From Cannabis sativa (taxonomy: Eukaryota > Streptophyta > Magnoliopsida > Rosales > Cannabaceae), in assembly GCF_029168945.1 (NCBI RefSeq), contig NC_083603.1:51656406-51720405 (forward strand): DNA of 64,000 nt. The letters are read 5' to 3'. The stretch's first letter is position 1; each line of letters opens with the position of its first letter. The translations under genes were made by a program, and so were the position numbers. Positions 1 through 11,369 of the stretch are shown here, piece by piece. The notes under the pieces were generated by a model. That model was not told where the DNA came from. It saw only the letters and a list, made by a program, of their open reading frames with translations, and did not search any database.

Positions 1-253
1 GGGCCTTGAAAGAAACTCTCTATGTTCTCGGGACATTAAATAACATTAGTCATAAAATAAAAGTGACAACTTTTCTAGACAAGTTTAGATTTAATTGACT
101 TTAAATACCAATCTTGAAGATTTGAAAATACTGCAATTAAGATTTTAGACTACCACATGTATAGAAACTTTGTTGATGTGAGTCTTCTAAACAAAACTTA
201 AACAAATTAAATTCACTTTGATTCAACTTCATACTTGAGAAAACAGGTATATT

Positions 254-455
254 CACATAAATTGAATTAGAGCTCAGAAATTGAAGAAGTAAAATCAATC
301 AATATTAAAAATTACTTAACTAAAATATGTGAATCCCCAATAGGGTATTGCAGTCATGTAAATTGAATTGGAACTCAGAAGTTGAGGTAGTAACATCAAT
401 CAATCTTTAAAATTACTAAACTAAAATATGCGAATCTCCAATAGGGTATTACAGT
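254..455. repeat. Two-copy tandem duplication, about 101-bp unit
   Basis: Unit 1 (about 254-354) and unit 2 (about 355-455) align almost base for base; for example ATTGAATTAG at 261 recurs as ATTGAATTGG at 362. Both units end in a TAGGGTATT-cAGT string. They lie 3' of the last recognised NOL9 exon, probably in its next intron. The sequence is AT-rich and non-coding. Confidence 0.8.
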
Positions 456-531
456 AACTAAAAGTAATGACAAAAACAGTAAGCTGCTTTTAATTATAAA
501 GGTCGAAGAGTTTTGAGCATTTTAAACTTAC

Positions 532-1948
532 GATCTATTATATGAATCCTGACGAGCAGCATTTATCTCAATTAGATTCACCATCTCTTCACTGTGGTAG
601 TCTAACCAAAATGCCCCACCTGGTAGATTCTTATTCTTAGTGGATATGTTTATTTTCACAACATGGGTAGGAGCAATGTACTTCAACATATCCACCAAAA
701 TTTCATAACCAACACCTGCGTATGAGAAGAACATGAAATTAGTCACATTGCAGAGCATAGAAAGGGATTTCACCAGAGCTTTGACTCAAGATGGCTCAAG
801 TGGAACCCAAGTAGGTCATAGTTAACTTGAAGTGATGCAAAATCAGATAAATGGAAGATACCTTTCACCCAGCCTGGTGTATTAACAACCAAAGGCAACT
901 CACTCTTAGTAGTCTTTTCCTTGTTGGCTGTGGAGTACTCCTTTCTATAGTAATCGTATAGGGCAGATATGTAACTCAAATATCCCTTTGGATCCCTTTT
1001 TGAGGAAGTATCACCGAAGAAAAAGGATCTAACAATGGATAGAATGTGATCATTAGATTCAATTCAAGATGCACTTTTCAAATAAATCCCCACACAAGTG
1101 AAAATAAGAACATTGCCAGTAAAAAAACATGAAGTGGTGAGAAGGCTTTGATATCTTGTACCTCTCTGGAGTCTTGAGACAAGGAATTGTCAAATCTGTT
1201 TTAAATAAAGAAAATCACAAATCATAATCTTAACTAACGAGACCAGCACTCTCAACAGATATACAATTACATAATGTTAACAAGATTTTAATTCAAACAG
1301 ACACTTCAATTTTATTTATTATTCTTTTTTACCTGGAGTTAATTTGTCAACTACAGTGAGAGAAAGAAACCCAGGAGTAGTAAACTCAGACTGGCCAACA
1401 TCTGTATCCAAATAAGCTACTTTTTTATACCTGCAAAGAAACTGAAAATAGCCTTAGCATATAAACAATAATAAGAATTACAATCTCACAATTGATTGGA
1501 CTAAGACTACACTCAAGCATGAAGCCCAAATTCAACAATAAAGCCGTTAAATTTCATATTTTGGTACCCTTCTCAATGTAAAAAAATAAACAGATATTTG
1601 AATTAGTCAAGGCAAGTAGAACTCCAATACAGGCATAATAGATATACATAGCTATACTACCAAGCAGATCAAAGTTTCAATCCAGTCGAAAAGAATTCAT
1701 GAAAAACTTCGGAAGAACATATATATTTAGGAATGAAGAGTAGATAGGATGGAAAAAGACCTCTTGAGAAGAACGTTGAGGAGGTGGCGAGAAAAGGTGG
1801 TCTTTCCAGAGTTTTTGGCGCCGCAGATGAAAGCAACAGGCGGAGGCGAAGTGATTGAGTCGTAGGCTATGGACTCGGCGGCGTCGGACCATTCTTGAGG
1901 TATGTAAATGTCCGGCGAAGGCTGTTCAGGTTCTGCTACCAACGCCAT
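532..1948 (-). CDS. NOL9: Polynucleotide 5'-hydroxyl kinase NOL9/GRC3, N-terminal five exons (partial)
   Basis: Five exons join in frame: 1948-1761, 1430-1333, 1195-1162, 1028-862 and 715-532. Each is flanked by GT-AG sites and the phases agree (223 codons plus 2 bases). The ATG at 1948 was chosen because it opens directly into the conserved domain. Walker A GAKNSGKT lies at about residues 43-50. A DTDVGQSEFTTPG block follows at about 71-83; this DxDxGQ signature is typical of the Clp1/Grc3 kinase family. A VNTPGWVKGVGYE block comes later. Family members phosphorylate RNA 5'-hydroxyl ends during pre-rRNA processing in the nucleolus. The exon ending at 532 is followed by a good donor (GTAAGT), so the gene continues leftwards; no convincing next exon was found in 1-531, which may be intron. 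A GA tract (1956-1969) abuts the start codon. Identification is firm; the exact plant orthologue is inferred. Confidence 0.88.
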
Positions 1949-2326
1949 GGCTATAGCTCTCTCTCTCTGCTCCAATTCAATGTAAGATTTTAAGGTGTTA
2001 GCGGCGATATATAAATATAGAGTATACAAGTATATACACACAATGGCCGTGTATATAACATATTAAATGTGTGATTATTCATTTGGTTGACACTGTGTCA
2101 CTCAGGTAACATTTTTTTTTTCTTGACAAAAAATTAAAATAAAATAACAATAATTAATTATAATTATTTGTTTTCGAAGGGAAAAGAAAACAAAATTAAA
2201 AAAGAAAATTTTTTATCTTTCTCAATACTAAAACATGTTCAATAATTTGATTAAGAAAAATGAATAATACATGTGGTCATACGAGTGGCATTATTTTGAA
2301 TGAAACAAACAAAAATAAAAAATTGA
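1949..2326. promoter_or_regulatory. Presumed NOL9 5' leader and promoter region
   Basis: This lies upstream (minus-strand sense) of the NOL9 start. A pyrimidine tract at 1956-1969 reads as GAGAGAG on the gene strand. TATATTTATATA-like sequence occurs around 2008-2022. Beyond 2040 it is simple AT-rich sequence with no ORF. Promoter function is inferred from position only. Confidence 0.4.
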
Positions 2327-2734
2327 GAGGATGTTTGGCTTCGTAATTTAAAAATTATTGTTTGTTTTGTAAAATTAAAAAATAATTTTTAAAAATTAAT
2401 AAAGGTTGTTTGGCAAAAAGTTTTAGAAAATCGAAAATATCAAAATGTTATTTTCAATTTTTAAAAACAAATTTTTTAATAAACATATTATATTTTATAT
2501 TTTTACTCACATACTCGAATTTTAGACTCGAACCCGAACTCAGACTCAGATGGGTTCATATCATGGTATAGTATTAAAATATTAATTTTTTTTAGGTAGA
2601 AAAAATTTAAAAATAGTTTTAAAATGTGTCAAACACCATTAAATTTTAAAAATGACAAAAAAACTATTTTCTATTCTTACTATTAAAAACACAATTCTAA
2701 AAACTAAAAACTAAAAACACAACCAAACAGACTC
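2327..2734. mobile_element. Probable MITE (TGTTTGG-type terminal inverted repeats)
   Basis: The left end GAGGATGTTTGGCTTCGT and the inverted right end (GAGTCTGTTTGGTTGTGT on the minus strand) match at most positions. The 400-bp interior is AT-rich and non-coding. The right flank is TAA and the left flank TGA, so the 3-bp TSD expected for PIF/Harbinger-type MITEs is imperfect or mutated. The end-to-end call is tentative. Confidence 0.5.
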
Positions 2735-2895
2735 TAATAGTACATGAATTTTGATAAAAAAAAAAACAAATGAAATAGTACATGAACTTTCGGCATACTT
2801 AAAAACTTCAAAAGGAAAATTTAGTCTTTGTAAAAAAAAAAATTGAGAAGCATTTAAAAATGAATTAATTGCAGCAAAATTTCTAATATTTTATT

Positions 2896-3878
2896 GGGAA
2901 ATTTGAAAAACTATACTTTAAAAACTCTAATATTTTATACCTAAACCAATACATTTCAAAAAAAAAAAATATGACACTTTTATGAAAAATCCAAAAATAA
3001 CTCTCACATAACTAACACCCCAACTCTCTCTCTTCCTCTATCTCTCTAGCTTTTCTCTCAACCTAACACCCCACACCATTCAAACCCCAACACACCACCG
3101 CGCCGTCACCCCCTCACCACCGCCTACGACCCGACCCAACCCCCCTCTCCACCTCGTAGTTAGGACCCTCTCCCGTCACCCCCTCACCATCGTGTATCAG
3201 ACCACAACCCAAAAAAAAATCCCAGCCGAATGAGCATCGGACCCATCGGGTCCATCGGACCCAGAGCCAAAAAAAAAAAAAAATCCAGCCAAGACCATCA
3301 GACCCATCGGACCCAGAGCCAAAAAAAAAAAAAAAATCCAGCCAAGACCATCGGACTGGACCCATCGGACCATCGGACCGGACCCATCGGGACCATCGGA
3401 CCGACCCCATCGGACTGTCTTCTTCCCCAAAAAAATTTGCAGATCCGAATCCACCCATTTCACCCAAAATTTCTTAGATCTAACAAATAATAGATTTCAC
3501 AAACAATCCAAAACAAAATCACAAACACAATAAATCTAACCTTTTTAACAAAACAAAAAAAAAATGAAGAACATGGTTTCGGTTCGGCGTGGCTGGGCTC
3601 ATCGTCGATTGGCTGGGTCACCATGGGTGGGCTCGTCGTCGATGGGCTGGGTCGAAGTTGCCCGCGCCGTGCGCCGTCACCATGAGCACAACTTCGGGTT
3701 TTTGTGGGTTGAGGAGGCTCACCGAGAGAGAGGAAGAGAGAGGCTGAGATTAGGATTTGAAATGTGAGGGGGGTATTTTTGGGGTTTTGAAGAAAAAGGT
3801 ATAGTTTTTTTAGGGTTTAGGTTTTTGGTTTAATAATAAATTTTTTTAATTATTTAAGTATATAAAATCAAAATTCCC
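2896..3878. mobile_element. Non-autonomous Mutator-like element (MULE), 983 bp
   Basis: The element runs from GGGAAATTTGA to TCAAAATTCCC, which are inverted. Both sides are flanked by the same 9 bases, TATTTTATT (2887-2895 and 3879-3887). A 9-bp TSD is the hallmark of Mutator-like transposons. Degenerate inverted similarity extends about 150 bp inward from each end. The centre (about 3060-3770) is much more GC-rich than the ends and carries the CATCGGACC array. Short ORFs there are low-complexity translations of the repeat. No transposase is present. Capture of foreign sequence (Pack-MULE) is possible, but no parent gene was recognised. Confidence 0.82.
3228..3417. repeat. CATCGGACC-type short tandem array inside the MULE
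   Basis: The core CCATCGGACC recurs about ten times with variable spacing, and is interrupted by two A-runs (about 3269 and 3319) that follow the same CCAGAGCC string. It is related in core sequence to the minisatellite at 26533-26792. Confidence 0.75.
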
Positions 3879-3887
3879 TATTTTATT

Positions 3888-4309
3888 TTGTTAGCAATTA
3901 ACCTTCATATTCCAATTTTTAGCAACAAAACTCTTAAAACTCATCTTCTGTCAAGTTAGTTGTCCTTGTGTACATAGAGTAATTTAATTGGCTCATATAG
4001 ATAAATATTTAAAATAATAAAAAATATATATATAAAATTTGTTAAAAAAATAAAATTTTAATTAATAACAAAAAAAAATTAAATCTATAACTATATAAAA
4101 AAAAACAGAGAATGTTAATTTAGGCCTCCTTATTGTAAATAAATATACTTACATAATATTAAAAAATTTCCTCTAAACTTATAATTACCAATATTTGTAT
4201 CTATGCCAACTTTAATGTTATCCCCAAATTATCCTCTCCATTTACATCACATCGGACTAAAAATAAATAATACATAAAAAGCAATCAGGTTTGATGGGCG
4301 TCCGATGGT
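3888..4309. other. AT-rich spacer and start of split minisatellite
   Basis: No gene is seen. From about 4246 the sequence contains CATCGGAC and CCGATGG cores and the TACATAAAAAGCAATCAGG string. This resembles the repeat units that resume after the 22-kb retrotransposon insertion at 26533. Confidence 0.5.
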
Positions 4310-4314
4310 GGCCC

Positions 4315-6099
4315 TGTTGGAATATTTATTTTACCAGGATCTTAGATCTACTCACAAGTATGTTGTTTAAACACCCTAAATATGAACTTTCTAAAACGAT
4401 AAATTAAACACATATAAAGTTAAGAAAAACTTACCTTGATGCAGCGGAATTAATGTCTCCTTCCACTCAGATCTCTAACCCTTGTATCCTTTCTGTAGCA
4501 GAGTATAATCAAGATCTGAGCCCGAATGTCCTTCTTCTTCAAGTTTGATCCTTCACAGTCTTCCAATCTATGATTGAATTACTGCTTGCTGTGTGTGAGC
4601 ACTTACTCTTTTATTAGGGTCGAAATTGATGAAGGGAAAAGAAGAGAGAGGGTTTCGGCCAGGTATAGAAAGTGGGGAAGGCTCAGTTTTTCTGAAGAGA
4701 GAAATTTCTGTCAGAAGATGATATCAAAACTTATGATTTGACTGAGCCATCACTTTCTATTTATAGGCAACTACTAGGTTTAGGTCAAGAATTATTTGGC
4801 ATTAAAATAATGAAAATATTAATTTAAAAAACCCTTAATAAGTGGCCGGCCATGGTAATATAGTGGGCATCACTTGATTTTGCAGTTTTATCAAATTTTA
4901 TCTCTATTTTCTCAAAAACGCCAATTTTCCAATTCTAACCTTTTAAATGCCAAAACTAATTATTTAATAACTAAAATAGATTATTAAATAATATTGTCAT
5001 TTAATTTAATTATTAATTAGACATATAAAGTCCATTAATAAATAAATAAACCTAGAAACTCTTTTCTTTACAATTTCACCCATGCTTAGTGAAAATTCAT
5101 AAAATTAGACATAGTCTAACTTTAGAATTATAATTGATCAATCACGAATCAATTAATGAGTCTTACAAGCAGAATATTCTCAACTAGAATGGGGACCATG
5201 GATCTATATGCCGAGCTTCCAATAAGTGAACCAAATTTACCAAGTAAATTCCTACTTATTAATTCTTCGTTGAATCCACTCTTAGAACTTAGAATTGCAC
5301 TCTCATTCTTATATAGAGCATATTGTATGTTCCACGATATCAATATGCTATCTCATTTAACCATTGTTATAATCTTATTGTGATTTAAAGATCCTCTATA
5401 TAGATGATCTACATCGAGATGGGATTTCTTTACCGTTCTCACCCCTCAATGTATTTTGCCCCTTAAAATACTTAGCTACCTGTAAATGGTGTTTAGTGAT
5501 CTAATAATTAGTCAGTTAAACAAGAGCTCATCCATTTACTTCTATTTGCTAAGCTCGAAGGGAATCATCACTTGACTTCTATACACCAGTAGAAGCTATA
5601 GATTCCATATTTATGTTCAGCACTCCCACTCAATCATACTATCATGTTTCCAAAATATACGTATCACCCTGACCCAAAAGTAGGCTTAACTAATAAATCA
5701 AAGAACATGAATAGCACTCCTGATTTGAGCCTAAGCATATCAGGATTTAGATTCTTTTAATCTTAAGATCAACTACTGATATTGACTTGGAAAGATATGT
5801 ATAACGGTAAGTTTGTAATATCTTAACTTAGTTGCAATATCGGTCCAGTCCAATGTATACTCCATACATTCGAAACTAGTATACTTTACTAATGTCCTGG
5901 AAAGAACATAACACTTACTCCAAGTGTAAGTACACATCATCGCTGATTATCACATTAGTGTAAATCCAATAACACTGATGAAACAGGGACCAAGTCTTTT
6001 GATTCATATGATCACAATCACATTCCACTGTGTTGGCGATACTATAATTGTGAATAAACATATGATCTGGATTTAACTGATTTTGTGTGTAAATGTAAT
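4315..6099 (-). repeat. 3' LTR of the TR-GAG copia element, first segment (split)
   Basis: It aligns with 24639 onward. It is interrupted at 6099 by the nested gypsy insertion and resumes at 18216-18331. A TATA-like box is on the minus strand at 4758-4765 (TATAAATA). The short ORFs here are LTR sequence and not genes. Relative to the right LTR it has a few-base insertion near 5500. Confidence 0.9.
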
Positions 6100-6879
6100 T
6101 GTTGACCGAGGTTTTCGGCAACTAATAAAATATTATAAAGTTACTGAGCTGTAAGAAATTGAGAGAAGGATTTTTACGTGGTTGGGGCGTTAATGAGCCT
6201 TAGTCCACGAGTCTTTGTTATTTATGGATGTCTTTAATACAGAGAGTGTATTTGGGGAGTGTTTCACTCTTATAAATACAGAGAATGTTCTTGGTGAGTA
6301 TTTACTCTACTTGCTCATATGCAGCCCAAGATTCTCTCTCCCATTTAATGAGCTTTGAGGGGGTATTTATAGTGTTTTTGGTGGGGTGATCCCCAGAATT
6401 ATCCTTACAAGTGTATCTGTAAGTATCCATAAAGTAGGGCATTCCCAATGAATATACCATGGGTAATGCATGGTCAAATCCCTAGGTGTTGTAGGGTTTT
6501 TATGTGGAATGACCTGATTGTCTTTTGACTGATGTGACTCTTCACAGTGTAGCCGTCGCTAGACTTAAATGATCATTACTGTGCAGCTGCTGGTTGGAGG
6601 TTGTGCTGTCAGACTTTATTGCGTGTAGCAGTCCCAACACGCTTCCTCCCATGCGGCATTTAATGCGACTTGATTGCTCAGGAGAAACCTGACACCTCGC
6701 GGAGATGCCTTAGCATTATTCGAGCTTCTGGGAGCATATGAAGTTCCATGTGCCTTCTCCGGGGGCTATGTCCTGGACGCTACCTTATGGCATAAAAACT
6801 TAGCAAATATTGTAAATTGCTTGATCCACGTGTCCTTATCTGGTTGGTCCACGTATATTGGGCAAAATCAGGGGCAACA
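6100..6879 (-). repeat. 3' LTR of the Tat-like element (780 bp)
   Basis: It aligns with 17431-18210 without gaps and with 18 mismatches by eye (97.7%), 15 of them transitions. A TATAAATA box is on the minus strand at 6364-6371. The plus-strand ORF 6674-6913 is LTR sequence and not a gene. Confidence 0.93.
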
Positions 6880-6896
6880 TTTACCCCCCAAGCCTT
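6880..6896 (-). promoter_or_regulatory. Polypurine tract of the Tat-like element
   Basis: The minus strand reads AGGCTTGGGGGGTAAA immediately before the 3' LTR (TGTTGCC). Position and G-run fit the plus-strand primer. Confidence 0.8.
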
Positions 6897-7211
6897 GTTT
6901 ATTTGAAAAATGAAACAAGGCTTGTTCAAATGCCTCCAGCTGACTCCTCGGTTTCCTGGCACGAGCTTTGAGCGCGTGAGGGTGTATTTAATGATGGCTT
7001 TTAATGCAGCGATTCACTTTTTGCAGGGGTCAACTCGTTTCGCGCCCATTGATTGATACGGCGCATTAATGGTGTCAGACGGATACTCAAACGTTTCCAC
7101 CGCCTTTATTGCAAACCGATCTGGTCCGTTGATCTTTAAGCATTCGAATCGTGCGCTTCCCCCACCGTTTGATTGGTAGGTGACGACGCCTGTTCCTCAT
7201 GCAGCTTTGCC

Positions 7212-7416
7212 TATAAAAGCCACCACCTTTTCTTCATTTCGGTTACTTCCCATTTCTTGCCAACTTTGCTCAAATTTCCCAGAGAGAAAATTCTCAAACC
7301 CAAAACAACGCCTTTTAACACTTTGCAATTTTCTCCAGTTCCTCTTCATTCGTTACTATCAGTCCTTCTTATCTCTATTCGATTCACAGCAGGACCCCCA
7401 GTTTCAACACTTCATC
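7212..7416 (+). promoter_or_regulatory. Internal opposite-strand promoter and 5' leader exon
   Basis: TATAAAAG at 7212-7219 is followed about 200 bp later by a strong splice donor, ATC|GTAAGT at 7417. The matching acceptor is TTTTTACAG at 7852-7860, just 9 bases before an ATG. This looks like a TATA promoter with a spliced leader reading opposite to gag-pol. Transcription is inferred. Confidence 0.6.
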
Positions 7417-7860
7417 GTAAGTTCTTTGCACCCTTTGCTTTATTATTGAATGGCATGCTCTTACTTATCTGTTTGTTCTTTTCTGGGTTTGCATTCGAAG
7501 TTTCTGGGCATGCAAGTGTTTAAATCCTTCATATAATTGGTTTGAGTTTACTGCTCTAGTGATAGGATTGTTGTTGTCACGCATCTGTTGTTATTTTTTG
7601 TAGAAGACCATACGTTCTTCGTATAATGGTTGCTTAGGGCATAGGACAGACTTTTTTTCTTTCTGTTTTCTTTAGCGTGTAAGGCCGTCTTCTGTGAATT
7701 TATTGCACTCGACTCTTGTCCAGGAAATCCTCCTAGGGTTTCCTGCATGACAGGTGTCCGGAGGGGGCCTCTTTCCAGCGGTTAGGGGACCCTCATTCCC
7801 TTTTTCTTGATTTAGGGTTTGGTATGGGGCCTAACTGCTGGAATCTTACTCTTTTTACAG

Positions 7861-10800
7861 AATCGAAAAATGTCTGCTTTTGGCTCAAAATCATCGAAGA
7901 AGAGCGGCAAGCGCCTGGCTACTGTCGAGGAGGTCTCCCTGGGTCCCGTTGCCCAGGAGGGGTACAAGTCTTGGGCGACCGGATGGGAAGCGGCCGAGCT
8001 TCATTCCACTCTGACCTGTCCCCATCAGTTGGAGAACATCGTGGAGGTAGCTGGAATCAAGCCTTCCACATCAGGGACCTACCATCGGCCACCTCGCGAC
8101 GCGGAGACGCCCAATCACAATTACGGCGGCTTCGGGGCCTGGAGCCAGACGCATCTGATGGCTGGGGCCATGCTTCCTCTTCAAGATTATTTTGTTAATT
8201 TTTTAGTTTTTGTCGGCCTTGCGCCATACCAACTTATTCCCCAAGCATACCGCCTGCTTTCAGGCTTATATATTTTTTATTCCGCCCGGGGATGGGGCTC
8301 TCCCCGCCCGGCAGAAATATTGTATTTTTACGAACTTTTTTCTGTCCCCAAGAAGGGGGACAAACTTAAGGATGGTTTTTACGGGTTCCGGGCCCACCCT
8401 GCTAATAAAGGGGTGGTCCCGTATAATAGGCAAACTCACGTTAGGAGTATCACCATCGTTTTTTCTTCTCCTCTGGGTTCCGGGCAGTGGACCATCCGGA
8501 GCTCCTTACTGAGTGGGTCAGGATTCCTCCTTACGAACGGCCTGCGCCTACTCAGGTCTTTCTTCGGAGAGCCCAGGCCTTTGCCTCTTATGACCGGGCT
8601 GATCTTGACGTCGGGGGCCTGGTCACTACGGAGAACTGCAGGAAGGCCAAACTCATCCTTTCACACCAATCCGTGGAGGACTCTAACCTTTCCCGGGTTA
8701 TCTGTCCCAACGTGAGGGCGCCGGTCGCGGAGAAGACCTTCTAGGATGAGATCATTGCCATTGTAGAGAAGAAGTACCAGGAGTATCTCTACCGGAAGGC
8801 TCAGGAGAAGGCATACTCTAACGCCCAGGCGGCTTCCGGGAGGTCACTTCGCGTGGGGAGCCCGGTGGAGAGAAGGAGTCAGGCGATCGCCGGGAAGCCC
8901 CTTCATATTAGGGACTCGGCGGAGAGAAGGGCTCCCAGGCCGCAGCCTTCGGCTCAGGAGCCGAACACTGGGGCTCCTGGTGCCAGCACTTCCGGCGCCG
9001 GCGGTAAGTCTCCTTTAGTAGTTCATTATGTCCCTTCTGTTGGCGAGTATGCCAGTCTTAGGCCCGTAGGGTTCGACGAGCGTCTTTATAGGTTTAGGAT
9101 GCCCTCGACCCGGTGGGGAGACCATTTGAAGGAATTTTATTTTTCAAACTTAGGAGATTTCCTAGGTCGGTCCCGGATGGGTTCTGGTCCTCCGGAGCCC
9201 GTTCCCTTAGGCCCTTCAGCTTACATTACATCCAGCTGGTTCCGGCCTTCGGACAGCTATCTCGGAGATGATGCTGCCAGCATCAAAATTCGGAACTTTG
9301 CTAGGGCCGAATTAGAGAGTCAGGGTAGGACTAGCTTGCTTGTCATATCTTATGTTGGTGGTTTCCCATGAATGTTCTAATACTTGCTTTCTTTTGTTGT
9401 AGCAGGTGCTTCTATGGACGCCATTATGGCCGAACTTGCCGGGGTTCACACTCCTGAGGCTCCTCCTCCCTTTACTTCTTCCCCGATGGCCCCCGCTTTA
9501 AAGATTTCTTCCAGTGCTCCTCCAAACACTATTGATTTAGTGGATGACGAGGAGGTGCTGCCGGGAGAAGGTCAAGAAAAGCAATGGGGCTTTTCTGAGG
9601 AAGTTGAAGAAGGTGCAGGAGTGCTCCGGGCTCTTCTTGAGGAAGCTGAAGAAGGTGAAGAAGAGCAAGAAATTACTCTGATTCGCAAACGTAAAGGCAA
9701 AATGATTGCCCAGGAGGAGCCCAAGCGGCCTCGGGGAGTTGATACTCCGGCCCACGATCTTGATGGTGGGGTCTCTCCCATGGAAGAACATACTGCCCCT
9801 CCCAACATTGTGCTGACTCCGGTTCCTGGAGATGAGGCGAGACAGGAGCTCCAGATAGCTAAACACAACTACGCCATGGATGAATACTCCCGGGGGTATG
9901 CTGAGGTGGAAGCCCTTAGGAGGGTTTTGCGGGTTGAGGTGCAAAACACCATCAACAACCCGGAATACCAGAATCCGTGGGACCTAAATTTGGACCCCCT
10001 GTCGGACTGGTTCGGTCGCTTCCTTGGGCCCACCTTAGCTCCCTTTGTTGCGGAGATGACTGGTGAGTTTGCGTCGCTGCTTGTGCATCCTTGAACTCCA
10101 TCTTCCAAGTCCAGGATCTCAGCCACTCCCTCACTGTGGTAATTGTTTTGTAATTTGCTTTTCCCCTTATTGTTTTCTTTTTTGGAGATTCTTTCTTATA
10201 CTTGTATTGTTTTTTAGCTTGCTGCTGAAGTCAGCCGTCTCTCCAAGAACATAATCAACCATGGGTTCGTCCTGTCTGATTTTGGGGACATGGACGAAGT
10301 CAGGAAGATTCTTCAGGATCTTACTGCTAAGAGGCAACTTTATCAAGAGGCTGCTGAGCGCCGGGAGGCCGCTGCTAAAGCTAATGAGGAAGAGGCTAAG
10401 CGGAGGGAAGCCCAGGCGGAGGCGATGATCCGGGAGGAGGCCCTGCAGAGAGACAGGCTGGAGGCCAAGCACCAAGAGGAGCTGAGGGCGGAAGGCGAGG
10501 CCACTGCAAAGGCCAGGCGGGAGCTTCGGGAAGCCAGGGAAGCCTTGGACGAGATGGCTGCCAAGGTGAGATCCTTAGAGGAAACTCACTAGGAAAACTT
10601 AGAATCCAGGGCCACTCTGGCCGCGGAGCTGACGGAGCTCAAGGACTTCAAGGAACAAGCCTCAAAGAAGGCAAAAAGGGCTGAGCTTCTTTCTCCCGTT
10701 TCCTGCAGCCGGTGCACTAAGCGCTTTGACGATGGCGTCTTCATGGCTTGGTCTACCAATGACCCGAATATCAAGCTTACCTTCTACCCCAAACCTAAGG

Positions 10801-10891
10801 AGATGATCGCCAAATTTCGGGAGAAGAAGAAAAGGCTTGATGCCATGGTGGAGGTACGCATCGGACCTCGTCTCCCTCCGCGCATTGATTA
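7861..10891 (+). pseudogene. Antisense extra gene of the Tat-like element ('putative gypsy type transposon' family), broken
   Basis: The ATG at 7870 (MSAFGSKSSKKSGKRLATVEEV) follows the splice acceptor. The N-terminal half (LQDYFVNFLVFVGLAPYQLIPQAYRLLSG, about 8185-8275) matches the 'putative gypsy type transposon' domain annotated in many plant proteins. The frame breaks near 8450-8490 and resumes as DHPELLTEWVRIPPYERP. A TAG follows at 8742-8744. The next open part runs to about 9370. TTGTTGTAGCAG before 9406 looks like an acceptor for the exon to 10094 (acidic, nuclear-localisation-like KRKGK). Another acceptor lies near 10217, before an alanine/glutamate-rich coiled coil (10290-10590) with a TAG at about 10590. 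It ends around 10891. The function of this family is unknown. Confidence 0.72.
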
Positions 10892-11049
10892 GGCCGCTCG
10901 AGATTAACCCAGTACAACCAGGATTTCACCCACTTCTTTTTTTTTCTTTATATATATTTGTTTATATACAGCTATTTTGAGACAATATTTATATAGCTGT
11001 TTTTATTTAGAGGGGAGACAATTTCTAAGGCCTATCCTCGGGCCATTTG

Positions 11050-11216
11050 TATATATTTTGACCTGCCCTTTAGGGCTAGGATATTTATACGTGATCTTTT
11101 TTGATGCACATATTTCTCTTTTTGACCTGTCCTTTGGATCAGGATTTTTATACTTATGCTTTTTTTTTGTGCATACTCTTTTTGACCTGCCCTTTGGGTC
11201 AGGATATTTTACTTAG
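11050..11216. repeat. Three-copy tandem repeat (60-64 bp) between integrase and the antisense gene
   Basis: TTTTGACCTGCCCTTTRGG-TCAGGAT-type units start near 11056, 11120 and 11180, each followed by a TATTTATAC-like tail and a T-rich stretch. Hypervariable tandem repeats in this position are known in Tat-clade elements. Confidence 0.75.
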
Positions 11217-11369
11217 TTAGTTTTCTGTCTGTCCGTGCGGTATACCCTAGTACCCCCCTGAGTGGCATAGAAACTTTGTTTTTAAGGCACTCAGTTTTAT
11301 TCAACATGTGGAGATGTATACATTTAGACGGTACAAACTCTTTAAACAAAGTCTAAGTTACATTTTTGG

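Noticed and set aside
1..531. A sixth NOL9 exon inside 1-531
   Set aside because: No minus-strand stretch with correct phase, splice sites and NOL9-like sequence was convincing, so the region is left as probable intron.
3114..3490. Overlapping ORFs on both strands over the CATCGGACC array
   Set aside because: They are repetitive translations of one short motif in three frames and lie inside a MULE with inverted ends; there is no sign of selection for coding.
3564..3767. 67-codon plus-strand ORF (MKNMVSVRRGWAHRRLAG)
   Set aside because: It is low-complexity and inside the GC-rich centre of the MULE. It has no recognisable domain, and the repeated GGCTGGG/TCGTCGAT words explain the open frame.
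5149..5383. Matching ORFs at 5149-5383 and 25468-25707 that look like a duplicated small gene
   Set aside because: They are the same stretch of the two LTRs of the TR-GAG element; duplication reflects the LTR pair.
6674..6913. Matching ORFs at 6674-6913 and 18005-18214
   Set aside because: They are LTR sequence of the Tat-like element, present twice because it has two LTRs.
9537..9944. Minus-strand ORFs (9537-9944, 9572-9868) and similar ones over the coiled-coil exon (10343-10564)
   Set aside because: They are antisense shadows of the plus-strand gene exons, serine-rich as expected from reversed acidic codons.
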